From: Eubacteriaceae bacterium
GTDB lineage: Bacteria > Bacillota > Clostridia > Eubacteriales > Alkalibacteraceae
Reading direction: 5' to 3'
Length of the DNA: 64,000 bases
Assembly (NCBI GenBank): GCA_003446375.1
Contig: DMAW01000007.1
Location: 22,887-86,886, forward strand
Shown: piece by piece, positions 37,163-46,272 of the stretch
Numbering within the stretch: the stretch's first letter is position 1
Layout: each line of letters begins with the position of its first letter
Notes under the pieces: model-generated
Seen by the model: the letters and a program-made list of their open reading frames with translations, nothing else
The model's database searches: none
Told to the model about the DNA's origin: nothing
Program-made: the position numbers and the translations under genes

Positions 37163-38050
37163 ATGAAACTTGCAAATTACAGCATCAAGGGCTCAAGTGA
37201 TATGAAGCTTGGCTTGCTTACAGACAATGGAATAGTCGATTTAACAGAACTGGGCGTGTCCATGCCTCACCAAAACATGATAGAATTCATAGAAAGATAC
37301 GAAGAATTTAGGCCACGGCTTCTATCTGCTTTGGAGAGGAATGATATTAACTATATCTCAGAAGATAAGATAAAGCTTGAAAGCCCTATCCCCTACCCCC
37401 GAAGAAACGTATTTTGTGTAGGAAAAAACTACTTGGATCACGCTGAAGAAATAAAATCCCTGCCTGGAGCGACTTCACAAGTTCCACAGTTTCCCATCTA
37501 CTTTACAAAAGTTGCGTATCCTTCGATAGGTCCCGAAGATACGATCCTTAACCACAGTGATTTAACTGATTCAATCGATTATGAAGTGGAGCTTGCAGTT
37601 ATTATAGGCAAAAAAGGCATAAACATCCCCACAGAAAAAGCCGAGGAGCATATTTTCGGATATACCATCGGAAACGATATCTCCGTAAGAAACATCCAGA
37701 TGAAACATACCCAGTGGTTCAAGGGAAAGAGCCTTGATACCAGTTGTCCTCTTGGGCCTGTGATAGTTACTGCAGATGATATTTCATATCCCCCTGACCT
37801 AGCTATTTCTTCTAAAGTAAATGGAGAGATTCGCCAAGATTCAAGGACTTCTAAGCTCATCTTTAGCATTTCCGAGCTTATCAGCGACTTATCAAGGGGC
37901 ATGACATTATACCCTGGGGACATAATACTATCAGGCACGCCGGCCGGCGTTGGCTTCGGCTTCGATCCCCCTAAAACCTTAAAGCCGGGGGATGAGATCA
38001 TCTGTGAAGTTGAAGGCATCGGAAAACTTGTAAATTACATAGAAAAATAG
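37163..38050 (+). CDS. Fumarylacetoacetate hydrolase (FAH) family protein
   Basis: 295 residues. N-terminal small domain (1-60), then the FAH barrel with RRNVFCVGKNYLDHAEE (about 79-95), metal-binding EVELAVIIGKKG (Glu-x-Glu near 136), GYTIGNDISVR and the closing GDIILSGTPAGVGFG. Members cleave or decarboxylate beta-diketo acids such as acylpyruvates or oxaloacetate. The true substrate cannot be assigned: no aromatic-degradation genes are near. Own unit with a good terminator. Confidence 0.88.
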   Translation: MKLANYSIKGSSDMKLGLLTDNGIVDLTELGVSMPHQNMIEFIERYEEFRPRLLSALERNDINYISEDKIKLESPIPYPRRNVFCVGKNYLDHAEEIKSLPGATSQVPQFPIYFTKVAYPSIGPEDTILNHSDLTDSIDYEVELAVIIGKKGINIPTEKAEEHIFGYTIGNDISVRNIQMKHTQWFKGKSLDTSCPLGPVIVTADDISYPPDLAISSKVNGEIRQDSRTSKLIFSISELISDLSRGMTLYPGDIILSGTPAGVGFGFDPPKTLKPGDEIICEVEGIGKLVNYIEK

Positions 38051-38060
38051 CATCTAGTTA

Positions 38061-38098
38061 AAAGGACTCTGCAATAAATAACTGCGAGAGTCCTTTTT
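38061..38098 (+). terminator. Terminator of the FAH gene (shared with ksgA)
   Basis: A 10-bp stem AAAGGACTCT/AGAGTCCTTT, extended by GCA/TGC inside the loop, with five T residues on the plus side. It lies between convergent genes. Confidence 0.85.
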
Positions 38099-38101
38099 GT
38101 A

Positions 38102-38959
38102 TCATTTTATTTTAGCAAATGCCTCAGAGAGCATTTTAAAGTCTTCAAAGGAAAGGGTCTCTGCTCTTTTGCTTTCTTCTATGCCTGCCAGTAAAAGGGC
38201 TTTTTTGACTTCAGCCTTATCATAATCCAGATTGTTTGAAAGGGTGTTTAAAAGAGTCTTCCTTCTATTGGCAAAGCCGGCTTTTACCACTGAAAAGAAC
38301 CTGTCTTTGTCGTCTTTATCCATAAGCCTATCCTCTCTTACCAGCATATGGATGACTGCCGAATCTACCTTTGGCCTAGGCACAAACACCCTTGAGGGAA
38401 CTATGAATGAAAGCTGGGGCCTAGTGTAGTATCCGCAGGCTACGGTCAAAGCTCCGTATTCCTTTCCTCCTGGAGTGGCCGCTATCCTTTCAGCTACCTC
38501 CTTTTGAATCATCACAGTTATGCTCTCCATTGGCAGATCTTTTTCCAAAAGCCCCATTATTATAGGGGTAGTTATGTAATATGGAAGATTGGCCACAACC
38601 TTGAATTTCTTATGAGTATATTTTTTGATTTCGCTGCCTATATCCAGCTTTAATATATCTTCATTTATTACTGTACAATTTTTGTACTCGGCCAATGTCT
38701 CTTTAAGTATGGGTATGAGCATCTTATCTATTTCAACGGCTATTACATGCTTTGCCCTTTCACAAAGCTTAGCAGTCATTGCCCCAATGCCGGGACCTAT
38801 CTCAAGAACCACGTCTTCTTCAGAGACTTCGGCTACATTTACTATCTTTGATACTATGTTTTCATCCGTCAAAAAATTCTGACCGAACTTCTTGCTCATC
38901 TTAAATCCGTGTCTCTTTAATATCTCTTCGATTATCTTTGGAGATGTAAGCTTTTGCAT
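38102..38959 (-). CDS. rsmA: 16S rRNA dimethyladenosine transferase (A1518/A1519)
   Basis: 285 residues (KsgA). SAM-binding motif LEIGPGIGAMT (about 54-64), acidic AVEID, and the NLPYYITTPI catalytic motif (about 123-132). It dimethylates the two adenines in helix 45 of 16S rRNA during 30S maturation. The rnmV-ksgA order is conserved across Firmicutes; the gap here is four bases. Last gene of HAD-cca-mntP-rnmV-ksgA. Confidence 0.96.
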   Translation of the reverse strand: MQKLTSPKIIEEILKRHGFKMSKKFGQNFLTDENIVSKIVNVAEVSEEDVVLEIGPGIGAMTAKLCERAKHVIAVEIDKMLIPILKETLAEYKNCTVINEDILKLDIGSEIKKYTHKKFKVVANLPYYITTPIIMGLLEKDLPMESITVMIQKEVAERIAATPGGKEYGALTVACGYYTRPQLSFIVPSRVFVPRPKVDSAVIHMLVREDRLMDKDDKDRFFSVVKAGFANRRKTLLNTLSNNLDYDKAEVKKALLLAGIEESKRAETLSFEDFKMLSEAFAKIK

Positions 38960-38963
38960 ATAA

Positions 38964-39503
38964 TCAGACCTTCTCTTTTATTTTGTTTACAGCAGCAAAT
39001 AAAGCTTCTTCTTCTATGCCGTATGCATTTAGCCTTTGGACAAGCTGTTTTCCGTTGACGTATCCAATCCCCAAGGCTTCACCTGCCTTTTGCCTTAAGA
39101 GCCTTGAATTTTTACCATTAAGCAGGCCCAGCTTGCCAACGCTTTCAACCGTATGTATGATCTTTCCTTCAACCACCGTCTTTACATCTTCCAATGCTCT
39201 TGCAATAGCTTCTGCTGAAGCGTTTTCGATGCCTACATTTCCCTTTTTGGTTCCTTCTTCCTTAGTGAGATAAGCATGCTTGCATCCCGGTACCCTTTCA
39301 TTTATCATCCTTCTTATCTTTTCACCGGCATAATCAGGATCGGTAAATATTATGACCCCGGTCCTTTTTACTGCATTTTTAATTATCTCATAAGTCTCCT
39401 CTTCAATTCCCAGTCCGCTAGTCTTTATTATCTGGGCATTTACCACTCTTTTAACAGCGGCTATATCATCCTTGCCTTCGACTACTATCAGCTCTTTTAT
39501 CAT
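38964..39503 (-). CDS. rnmV: Ribonuclease M5 (5S rRNA maturation)
   Basis: 179 residues. The open frame extends 56 codons further upstream, but that part is antisense-frame sequence of mntP; the domain begins MIKELIVVEGKDD, whose ATG overlaps the mntP stop as ATGA. Toprim motifs are VVEGKDD (catalytic Glu) and FTDPDYAG (DxD). It cuts the 5S precursor at both ends with L18. Standard length for the family. Confidence 0.93.
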   Translation of the reverse strand: MIKELIVVEGKDDIAAVKRVVNAQIIKTSGLGIEEETYEIIKNAVKRTGVIIFTDPDYAGEKIRRMINERVPGCKHAYLTKEEGTKKGNVGIENASAEAIARALEDVKTVVEGKIIHTVESVGKLGLLNGKNSRLLRQKAGEALGIGYVNGKQLVQRLNAYGIEEEALFAAVNKIKEKV

Positions 39504-40057
39504 ATTATCGCTAAACCTTCCAAAAGAATCTTTCCACCAATTAAAATCAAAACCGTCCCGCCGAATATCTCGGATCCTGCCTGAAACTTGTGTCCCAAGT
39601 TGTGTCCAAATCTTGCTCCTATAAAACTGATAATAAACGTAGTCAGAGCTATTATTCCGGCAACTAGCCATATGTTTATGTCTAAAAAAGCAAAGCCTAT
39701 ACCCGATGCCATTGCATCGATACTAGTAGCTATAGCCAATGTCAAAAGATATCTGTTGCTAAGTCTTCCTGTACCGCACCTGTCTTCTTCTCTAGATTCC
39801 AATATCATCCTGACTCCTATAAAGCCCAGAAGTCCAAAGGCTATCCAGTGATCTATAGCTCTTATCCTATCGGCAAATGCCGATGCCAGAAAATATCCCA
39901 ATATGGGCATCAGGCCTTGAAAAATTCCGAAAAAAAGTGCAATCTTGCCTTGTATTCCAAAAGTTTTTGCCTTGTTAGAAATTCCGCATGAAGCGGCTAC
40001 TGCAAATGCATCCATAGAAAGTGCCACAGCAGTGCTCATCATTACAAAAGTGCTCAT
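39500..40057 (-). CDS. mntP: Manganese efflux pump MntP (DUF204)
   Basis: 185 residues, six membrane helices in two three-helix repeats. Each repeat carries the family's small-residue/Asp motif: STAVALSMDAFAVAASCG near 8-25 and ATSIDAMASGIGFAF near 110-124, with Asp needed for Mn export. A translated start with zero bases after the cca stop and a four-base overlap with rnmV put it inside an RNA-processing operon, an uncommon place for a metal exporter. Confidence 0.93.
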   Translation of the reverse strand: MSTFVMMSTAVALSMDAFAVAASCGISNKAKTFGIQGKIALFFGIFQGLMPILGYFLASAFADRIRAIDHWIAFGLLGFIGVRMILESREEDRCGTGRLSNRYLLTLAIATSIDAMASGIGFAFLDINIWLVAGIIALTTFIISFIGARFGHNLGHKFQAGSEIFGGTVLILIGGKILLEGLAII

Positions 40058-41260
40058 CTATAATTTCTCTCCTAATTTTATTCTGTCCACCAACTCAATC
40101 AATACTTCTTTTTTGTTAATCTCAGGGGACTTGATGGCAAGACGAAGCAACTGATTTAGTGTACTGCCTATATCCTCCCGAACAAATCCCCTATCTTTAA
40201 GATCGTTGCCGTTTATATCAAGGTCAACTACCTTACGCGGCAGTTCATATTCAAGAAATTTTATAATCATTCTCCTCCACGCTGGATTTCTACCTAACGC
40301 ATTATCCAACTTCAAGAAAAGCTCTAATATCTCATCTGTGTATTCAGCTACTCTGTTTATAAAATCCTCTTCACTCTCGAGCTTCTCGTAATCAAAAAGA
40401 GCCAATACTTGGTTTATTATTATCCTTTGATACTTTAGCCTCTCAAGTATTTTTTTAATCAAGCATTTATCCGCTAATGGATGCAGCAAAAAATAAACCC
40501 TAAGGGACAATTCTGGTGCAGACTCCTCAAAGTATTTAACATAATCATCCCACATATCTTCTCCAGGTGTCACTACATCGTCAAGTTCAGGTATTATCAC
40601 ACGCATAAGATGAAGTCTAAACAAGAGCTCAACGCCCCTCTTTGCTCCTTCACATATAAAAATTCGGTCAAACTCCGCTTTTATCCTCTCGCTGCTGACC
40701 CCAGGCAAATCCGGATCACTCATTATTGATTTGATGATATCTTCGTGAATCAGATAATTATTTTCGCAAGCTATTCTCACGGCTCTTAATTTTCTAAGCC
40801 GGTCTTCTTTAAATCTTACTTTCGCCCTTCCTATGGTACGCAAGAGCTTGTTCTTTAAATCTTCCATTCCGTTAAAGTAATCGTAGACATTAAGGTCCTT
40901 ATCCAAGGCAATCGCATTCATTGTAAAATCTCTCCTGCTGAGGTCGCTCAGCAATGAATCCGAATAAAAGACCATATCCGGCCTTCTTCCGTCAGAATAT
41001 CTATGCTCAAGCCTAAATGTCGTAATCTCAAAAGCTTCATCATTAAACAGCACTGTTATCGTCCCAAAGTCTATCCCTGTTTCGATATGGCGCTCAAACA
41101 TAGCTTTTATCTCATCCGGTTTAGCATCCGTCGTAAAGTCAAAATCCTTAGGCTTTTTGTGAGACAGAATATCCCTTACAGCGCCTCCTACCAAGTAACA
41201 TTTATACCCTTTGGATTCAATATAATTCATCAACTGATAAACATTTTTCGGCAGGTTCAT
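40058..41260 (-). CDS. cca: CCA tRNA nucleotidyltransferase / poly(A) polymerase-family protein
   Basis: 400 residues, class II nucleotidyltransferase. The head domain has GGAVRDILSHKKPKDFDFTTDA (about 25-46, catalytic DFD), RRDFTMNAIA (about 107) and RLRKLRAVR near 152. The neck/body/tail helices follow; an HD domain is not evident. This is the size and pattern of Bacillus-like CCA-adding enzymes. tRNA-Pro in this window already encodes CCA, so the enzyme mainly repairs ends or matures other tRNAs. Confidence 0.9.
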   Translation of the reverse strand: MNLPKNVYQLMNYIESKGYKCYLVGGAVRDILSHKKPKDFDFTTDAKPDEIKAMFERHIETGIDFGTITVLFNDEAFEITTFRLEHRYSDGRRPDMVFYSDSLLSDLSRRDFTMNAIALDKDLNVYDYFNGMEDLKNKLLRTIGRAKVRFKEDRLRKLRAVRIACENNYLIHEDIIKSIMSDPDLPGVSSERIKAEFDRIFICEGAKRGVELLFRLHLMRVIIPELDDVVTPGEDMWDDYVKYFEESAPELSLRVYFLLHPLADKCLIKKILERLKYQRIIINQVLALFDYEKLESEEDFINRVAEYTDEILELFLKLDNALGRNPAWRRMIIKFLEYELPRKVVDLDINGNDLKDRGFVREDIGSTLNQLLRLAIKSPEINKKEVLIELVDRIKLGEKL

Positions 41261-41273
41261 ATTCTCTCCCTCG

Positions 41274-41900
41274 CTAACTTACGATTTCAATAAGACTCGA
41301 CAAATCATCTATCATGTAATCTGGATTTTCTTTTAAAAGTGCTTCCGGATAATTATATCCCCATGTGACTGCAGCGCACTTAACCCCTGCTCTTTTGCAT
41401 GCAGCTATGTCTCTGCTCTCATCGCCTACGTAAAGTATATCACTTTTAGGGATAGAATATTTTCTGGCTGTGGCATTGATCTTGATCTCCTTGCTCATTA
41501 AAGGAGATGATTCTATAAAATCAAAGCTATCTATATTTTGATTTTTCATAAAAGCCTTGACATTCCTGTTTGAGTTCGAAGTAATTATTCCAATGTACTT
41601 GACCCGTTTTTTCAACTGCAACAAGATCTCGTCCAATTTATCATCAAATGGTTTTATAGAGTTCATCTCGTTTTTAAGCAGCTTCTGTCCGTGTTTAATT
41701 ATTTTGGGCAATTTTTTTAGAGGTATTTCTACCGTCTCGATTATTTCCTTAATATTGAGATGCTTTATCTTATGAAGCTCATCTCTTGTTATGCTCTTGT
41801 AGCTATATTTCTCCGCAAGACTATTGTATATGTGAAGGGCCCTTTCTTCAGTATCAGCCAAAGTTCCGTCAAAATCAAATATGACGCATTGAAATGCCAT
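41274..41900 (-). CDS. HAD-family hydrolase (phosphoglycolate phosphatase-like)
   Basis: 208 residues. Motif I FDFDGTLADTEE (7-18), motif II ITSNSNR near 106, motif III Lys region near 135 and motif IV YVGDESRDIAACK near 155. The cap is short and helical. Substrate not assignable; it is first in the cca-mntP-rnmV-ksgA run, 13 bases upstream of cca. Confidence 0.85.
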   Translation of the reverse strand: MAFQCVIFDFDGTLADTEERALHIYNSLAEKYSYKSITRDELHKIKHLNIKEIIETVEIPLKKLPKIIKHGQKLLKNEMNSIKPFDDKLDEILLQLKKRVKYIGIITSNSNRNVKAFMKNQNIDSFDFIESSPLMSKEIKINATARKYSIPKSDILYVGDESRDIAACKRAGVKCAAVTWGYNYPEALLKENPDYMIDDLSSLIEIVS

Positions 41901-41978
41901 TTTATCAAATCCTTTTGTATTTATTCCTTTTGAATAGTACTATTATAATATAGTTTGATTAAAATACTATGATTTTTA

Positions 41979-42007
41979 TTGACTTTTTTATCTGTTGCCT
42001 ATATAAT
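41979..42007 (+). promoter_or_regulatory. Promoter of the histidine operon
   Basis: TTGACT (41979-41984) and TATAAT (42002-42007) with a 17-base spacer. Expected start near 42014, leaving about 40 bases of leader with no T-box and no leader peptide. Confidence 0.85.
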
Positions 42008-42014
42008 TTTCGTA

Positions 42015-42034
42015 TACTTTATCACACTAAAGTA
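42015..42034. promoter_or_regulatory. Inverted-repeat operator at the his transcription start
   Basis: TACTTTA-N6-TAAAGTA, two perfect 7-base arms, lying at about +1 to +20 and ending six bases before the hisZ ribosome site. This position suits a repressor of the whole operon (for example of the YerC/HisR, TrpR-like family). The regulator gene is not in the window. Confidence 0.65.
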
Positions 42035-42053
42035 ATAAAGCGGAGGGTTGTTT

Positions 42054-43286
42054 ATGATTAACTACTATATAGACGGTGTCAACGACATACATTTTCAAGA
42101 GCTTCTAGGCTATGAGCGTATTAATGAAGAAATCGAGCAGGTTATGCGTAAATTCGGATACAAACCTATTTTAACACCAAATTTTGAATACTACGATATG
42201 TACAGCATGGATCAATCCCTATCAAGAGACAAAATGTTCAAGCTGGTTGATAGGACAGGCAAAGTGCTTGTTTTAAGGCCAGACGCTACCATACCTATAT
42301 GCAGGATGGCTGCCAATACTTTTAAGGATCCAAATGAAATCCTTAAATTCAGCTATGTAACCACCATATTCAGAGAAGATAACAGCAAGACCAACTACAA
42401 AAAAGATTTTATCCAAGGCGGCGTAGAATATTTTGGCAATAATTCACCTGATTGCGATGCCGAAATCATAGCTGTTGCAATTTCAATGCTTCTTAATCTC
42501 GGCATGGACAAGATCCATATCGATATCGGTCAAGTAGCTTTTTTAGAAGGGTTATTTCACGGTCTTGACCTTTCAAGTAAGGAAAAAGAACGCATAAACG
42601 AACTAATAGAAAATAAAAACCTAGGAGATCTCAAGCTTTATTTAAACAAGCTGCAGATATCTTCAGAAGTCTTTGAAACGATAATAAAAATTCCAATGCT
42701 GTTTGGTTCCTACCAAAAGGTAATTCCACAAGCTGAAAAATTATGTATAAACGACTCAATGAAAAAGGCCCTATCCAACATAAAAGAAGTATACGATATC
42801 CTCAAGCTCTATGGATTCGAAAAGTACATCTATTTAGACTTTGGCTTTACCAATCAGCTAAACTACTATTCTGGTCTTATATTTAAGGGATACGCAGAAG
42901 ATTGCGGGGATTCCATACTTTCCGGTGGACGTTACGACCAACTTTCCTCCACATTTGGAGTAGATAGACCGGCAATCGGTTTTGGCATCAATATCAGCCT
43001 TCTCACTGAAATCATAAGCGCCGAAGAAAACAGCCAGGATTACTTTGACGCACTTATTAAATACGATACCAGCCAAGCTGAAAATGCACTTGAATTAGCC
43101 GCTTTGCTTAGGGATTTGGACTTTTCAGTAGATTGCATAAATCAGAGATATACAATTGATCCTGAATCTTACCGGTTTATATTCGAATATGCTGCTTCGG
43201 GACTTTATGCGATGACAAAAAAAGATGTGTTCAATATTTCTACTGAAGAGGCTATAGACCTTCTGAAAGGAGAACCAAAACAATGA
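42054..43286 (+). CDS. hisZ: ATP phosphoribosyltransferase regulatory subunit
   Basis: 410 residues from ATG 42054 (GGAGG upstream; TTG 42048 is inside the spacer). A class II histidyl-tRNA-synthetase paralogue without the anticodon domain: LRPDATIPICR, FREDN near 105 and SGGRYDQLSSTFG near 296. It activates and gives feedback control to the short-form HisG encoded next, with which it overlaps by four bases. Opening gene of hisZGDCBHAF-hisIE. Confidence 0.93.
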   Translation: MINYYIDGVNDIHFQELLGYERINEEIEQVMRKFGYKPILTPNFEYYDMYSMDQSLSRDKMFKLVDRTGKVLVLRPDATIPICRMAANTFKDPNEILKFSYVTTIFREDNSKTNYKKDFIQGGVEYFGNNSPDCDAEIIAVAISMLLNLGMDKIHIDIGQVAFLEGLFHGLDLSSKEKERINELIENKNLGDLKLYLNKLQISSEVFETIIKIPMLFGSYQKVIPQAEKLCINDSMKKALSNIKEVYDILKLYGFEKYIYLDFGFTNQLNYYSGLIFKGYAEDCGDSILSGGRYDQLSSTFGVDRPAIGFGINISLLTEIISAEENSQDYFDALIKYDTSQAENALELAALLRDLDFSVDCINQRYTIDPESYRFIFEYAASGLYAMTKKDVFNISTEEAIDLLKGEPKQ

Positions 43287-43918
43287 AAAACCTCAACATT
43301 GCCCTTGCAAAAGGTCGAGTAGCTTCTGCAGCCATGAAGCTCTTGATAGACTGCGGATGTGAATTTCCGGACTACAGCAAGGAAAGCAGAAAATTGATAT
43401 TTCATGACAAAAACAATAATATAAAAGTGACATTAGTAAAATCTCCGGATGTTCCGGTTTATGTTGAAAAAGGCGCAGCGGATGCAGGAATCGTAGGAAA
43501 GGATATTCTTCTTGAAGACAAAGCTGATGTCTATGAGCTGGTAAACTTGAACATAGGCAAGTGCGATATGTGCATAGCCGGATTTGCCGATAAAAAGCCT
43601 GACTACAGCAAAAAGATTACTGTTGGAACTAAATACCCCCATATCACAAGAGAATATTTCAACAAACTTGGAGTATTGACTGAGATAATCAAGCTTAATG
43701 GCTCTGTAGAGCTAGCCCCCATAATAGGACTTTCTGATATCATTGTCGATATCGTTGAAAGCGGAAAGACATTGGAAGAAAACGGCCTTGTAGTTCACGA
43801 GAAGATGTTTCCCATAAGCGCGAGATTCATCGCTAACAAGGTGAGCCTAAAGACCAAGTTCGAAGAGATACAATGGGTCATAGATTCTCTGAGCTCTTTA
43901 GTTGAAAGGGATGAATAA
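43283..43918 (+). CDS. hisG: ATP phosphoribosyltransferase, short form
   Basis: 211 residues, the short form that lacks the C-terminal regulatory domain and depends on HisZ. First committed step: ATP plus PRPP to phosphoribosyl-ATP. Starts NIALAKGRV, with the PRPP-binding DIIVDIVESGKTLEENGL motif near 153-170. The ATG overlaps the hisZ stop. Confidence 0.96.
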   Translation: MKNLNIALAKGRVASAAMKLLIDCGCEFPDYSKESRKLIFHDKNNNIKVTLVKSPDVPVYVEKGAADAGIVGKDILLEDKADVYELVNLNIGKCDMCIAGFADKKPDYSKKITVGTKYPHITREYFNKLGVLTEIIKLNGSVELAPIIGLSDIIVDIVESGKTLEENGLVVHEKMFPISARFIANKVSLKTKFEEIQWVIDSLSSLVERDE

Positions 43919-43919
43919 C

Positions 43920-45209
43920 ATGGAAACAATCATAATGAATTCTAAAGACATCACTCAGGAAAAAGTTGATTATATACTAAATAGAAATTATTCTCAAAAC
44001 AAAAAAACAGAAGAAACCGTGGCCTCTATTCTCAATGACGTGAGGGATAATGGCGACAGTGCCGTTTTAAGATACACCGAACAATTTGATGGTGTGCAGC
44101 TTAAAGATTTAAAGGTCTGTGCCTCTGAGATACAAAAAGCTTATGAAAGCGTCGATGATGATTTTATAAAAACCTTGATAGAAGCTAGTAAAAATATAGA
44201 AGATTATCACAAACATCAAATTTCCGAGACTTGGATAAAGTCTTTTTCACCTGGAATAAGATTAGGTCAATTAATAACTCCAATAGACAGAGTAGGATTA
44301 TACGTTCCGGGAGGAAAGGCAGGATATCCTTCAACTGTTTTGATGGACGCAGTTCCTGCCAAGGTTGCCGGTGTTAAGTCAATAGTGCTTATAACTCCAC
44401 CTGGAAAAGACGGAAAAGTAAACCCTTATATTTTAGCTGCAGCTAAAATTGCAGGGGTAGATGAAATCTATAAGGTAGGCGGAGCTCAAGGTATAGCCGC
44501 TTTAGCCTATGGAACCGAGTCGATAAAACCGGTAAACAAGATAGTTGGGCCTGGCAATATATTTGTAGCTACTGCAAAAAAACAGGTTTTTGGAAAAGTA
44601 GACATAGATATGATAGCAGGGCCTAGTGAAATTTGCATAATTGCAGATGAAAAATCAAATCCGGATTTTATAGCTGCCGATCTTCTAAGCCAGGCTGAAC
44701 ACGACGAGATGGCATCATCTATGTTGATTACATGGAGCAAGTCCCTTGCAGAAGCGACAGAAAAATCAGTCTACAAGCAGATGGAAGATCTGTCCCGTAA
44801 AGATATAATGAAAAAATCAATAGAGTCCAACGGTAAAATATTTATAGTCGATGACCTAGAAAGCGCCATCGCTCTTTCTAATCTCATCGCTCCGGAACAT
44901 CTTGAAGTCATGGTCGATGATCCCGAAAGAACCTTGGATAAAATAACAAATGCCGGCGCCGTATTCTTAGGCTCTTATACACCTGAACCCATTGGAGATT
45001 ACTTTGCAGGACCAAATCATACTCTGCCAACTTCCGGAACGGCAAAGTTTTCATCTCCTCTTGGAGTATACGATTTTGTAAAAAGAAGCAGCATCTTATA
45101 TTACAGCAAAGACAGTCTTGAGCAAGTAAAAGAAAAAGTTGCTGACTTTGCAGAAAGAGAAGGCTTTACTTCTCATGCAAATGCAATTAGGAGGAGATTC
45201 TATGATTGA
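43920..45209 (+). CDS. hisD: Histidinol dehydrogenase
   Basis: 429 residues; ATG at 43920 is nine bases after an AAAGGG ribosome site, while the in-frame ATG at 43911 is too close to it. NAD-dependent two-step oxidation of histidinol to histidine, with zinc. Contains VPGGKAGYPSTVLM (about 130), GGAQGIAALAYGT, VGPGNIFVATAK, DMIAGPSE and SQAEHD (zinc ligands), all family hallmarks. Ends inside the start of hisC with an eight-base overlap. Confidence 0.96.
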   Translation: METIIMNSKDITQEKVDYILNRNYSQNKKTEETVASILNDVRDNGDSAVLRYTEQFDGVQLKDLKVCASEIQKAYESVDDDFIKTLIEASKNIEDYHKHQISETWIKSFSPGIRLGQLITPIDRVGLYVPGGKAGYPSTVLMDAVPAKVAGVKSIVLITPPGKDGKVNPYILAAAKIAGVDEIYKVGGAQGIAALAYGTESIKPVNKIVGPGNIFVATAKKQVFGKVDIDMIAGPSEICIIADEKSNPDFIAADLLSQAEHDEMASSMLITWSKSLAEATEKSVYKQMEDLSRKDIMKKSIESNGKIFIVDDLESAIALSNLIAPEHLEVMVDDPERTLDKITNAGAVFLGSYTPEPIGDYFAGPNHTLPTSGTAKFSSPLGVYDFVKRSSILYYSKDSLEQVKEKVADFAEREGFTSHANAIRRRFYD

Positions 45210-46272
45210 AAATTTAATGCGGGATCATCTTAAGGACTTCAAAAATTACGTGATCCCTGAAAACAACTACAAATATGTTCTAAATGCCAATGAGAGTCCT
45301 TTCAATCTCTTTGAAGATCCTGATTTAAAATGCAAGCTTTTGGAGGCTATAAAAGAATACAAGACCAACATATATCCTGATGGCAGCTCAAGCATCCTAA
45401 GAAGTGCCTTGTCTGAATACTTAAAGCTAGGTTCTGACCAGATAATATGCGCGAACGGATCAGATGAACTCATTCCAATGATATTTACTGCTTTTCTCAA
45501 TCCCGGAGAGGCTGTTGTATCACACTATCCTTCTTTTGACATGTATAAAATATCCGCACAGATCGCTCAAGGAAACTTTATAGGGGTAGAAGACCTTGAA
45601 TCCCATAAAATCGATGTCGAAGGAATTATCTCTGCTGCCAAAAAAAATAACGCCAAGCTGATATTTTTATGCGTTCCTAACAACCCTACAGGACATTCTA
45701 TTGACAAAAAAGATATAATCAGAATAATAGAGCATTCTCCGGGCATAGTTATCTTGGACGAAGCCTACGTCGAATTTTCTGATGCCAACTGCATTGATCT
45801 TATAGAAAAATACGAAAACCTTATCGTTCTTCGCACCTTTTCCAAAGCATTCGGCATGGCGGGCTTGCGCGTAGGATATGCATTGGGACAAAAAAAGATG
45901 ATCAATATATTAAATAAGGTCAAGCAGCCTTATAACTTAAACTCGATGTCCCAACTTATAGCTTCTTGGGCTATCGAAAATCGTGCACCTATAATCGAAA
46001 AAATCAAGTACCTTTCAAATGAGCGCGATTACCTTTACGAAAAACTTAAAGGCATCCCGGGAATCACCGTCTATGAGAGCCAGTCAAATTTCATTCTTAT
46101 CAAAGTAGCTGACGGTGAAAAAGTCAACAGCGCTATGTTAAAAAACAGCGTTCTTCTAAAGTACTTTGATAAAAAACCCATGCTTGAAAACTGCTTTAGA
46201 ATAACTGTGACCACTAGAGAAACCAATGATCTTATCTTAGAAATATTGAAAGGGGTCCTAGAAGATGCGTAA
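45202..46272 (+). CDS. hisC: Histidinol-phosphate aminotransferase
   Basis: 356 residues from ATG 45202 (AGGAGGAG upstream); the open frame extends further inside hisD but that part is spurious. PLP aminotransferase fold type I: NANESPFN (36-43), PDGSSSILRSAL, CVPNNPTGHS, ILDEAYVEF and the PLP lysine in RTFSKAFGMAGLRVGYA (about 215). Glutamate-dependent conversion of imidazole-acetol phosphate to histidinol phosphate. Overlaps hisB by eight bases. Confidence 0.95.
   Translation: MIENLMRDHLKDFKNYVIPENNYKYVLNANESPFNLFEDPDLKCKLLEAIKEYKTNIYPDGSSSILRSALSEYLKLGSDQIICANGSDELIPMIFTAFLNPGEAVVSHYPSFDMYKISAQIAQGNFIGVEDLESHKIDVEGIISAAKKNNAKLIFLCVPNNPTGHSIDKKDIIRIIEHSPGIVILDEAYVEFSDANCIDLIEKYENLIVLRTFSKAFGMAGLRVGYALGQKKMINILNKVKQPYNLNSMSQLIASWAIENRAPIIEKIKYLSNERDYLYEKLKGIPGITVYESQSNFILIKVADGEKVNSAMLKNSVLLKYFDKKPMLENCFRITVTTRETNDLILEILKGVLEDA

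Noticed and set aside
37579..38019. A 146-codon minus-strand frame
   Set aside because: Antisense shadow of the FAH gene, no family motif.
39504..39671. 56-codon N-terminal extension of RNase M5
   Set aside because: It lies inside mntP in another frame, while the family begins at MIKELIVVEG and that ATG overlaps the mntP stop.
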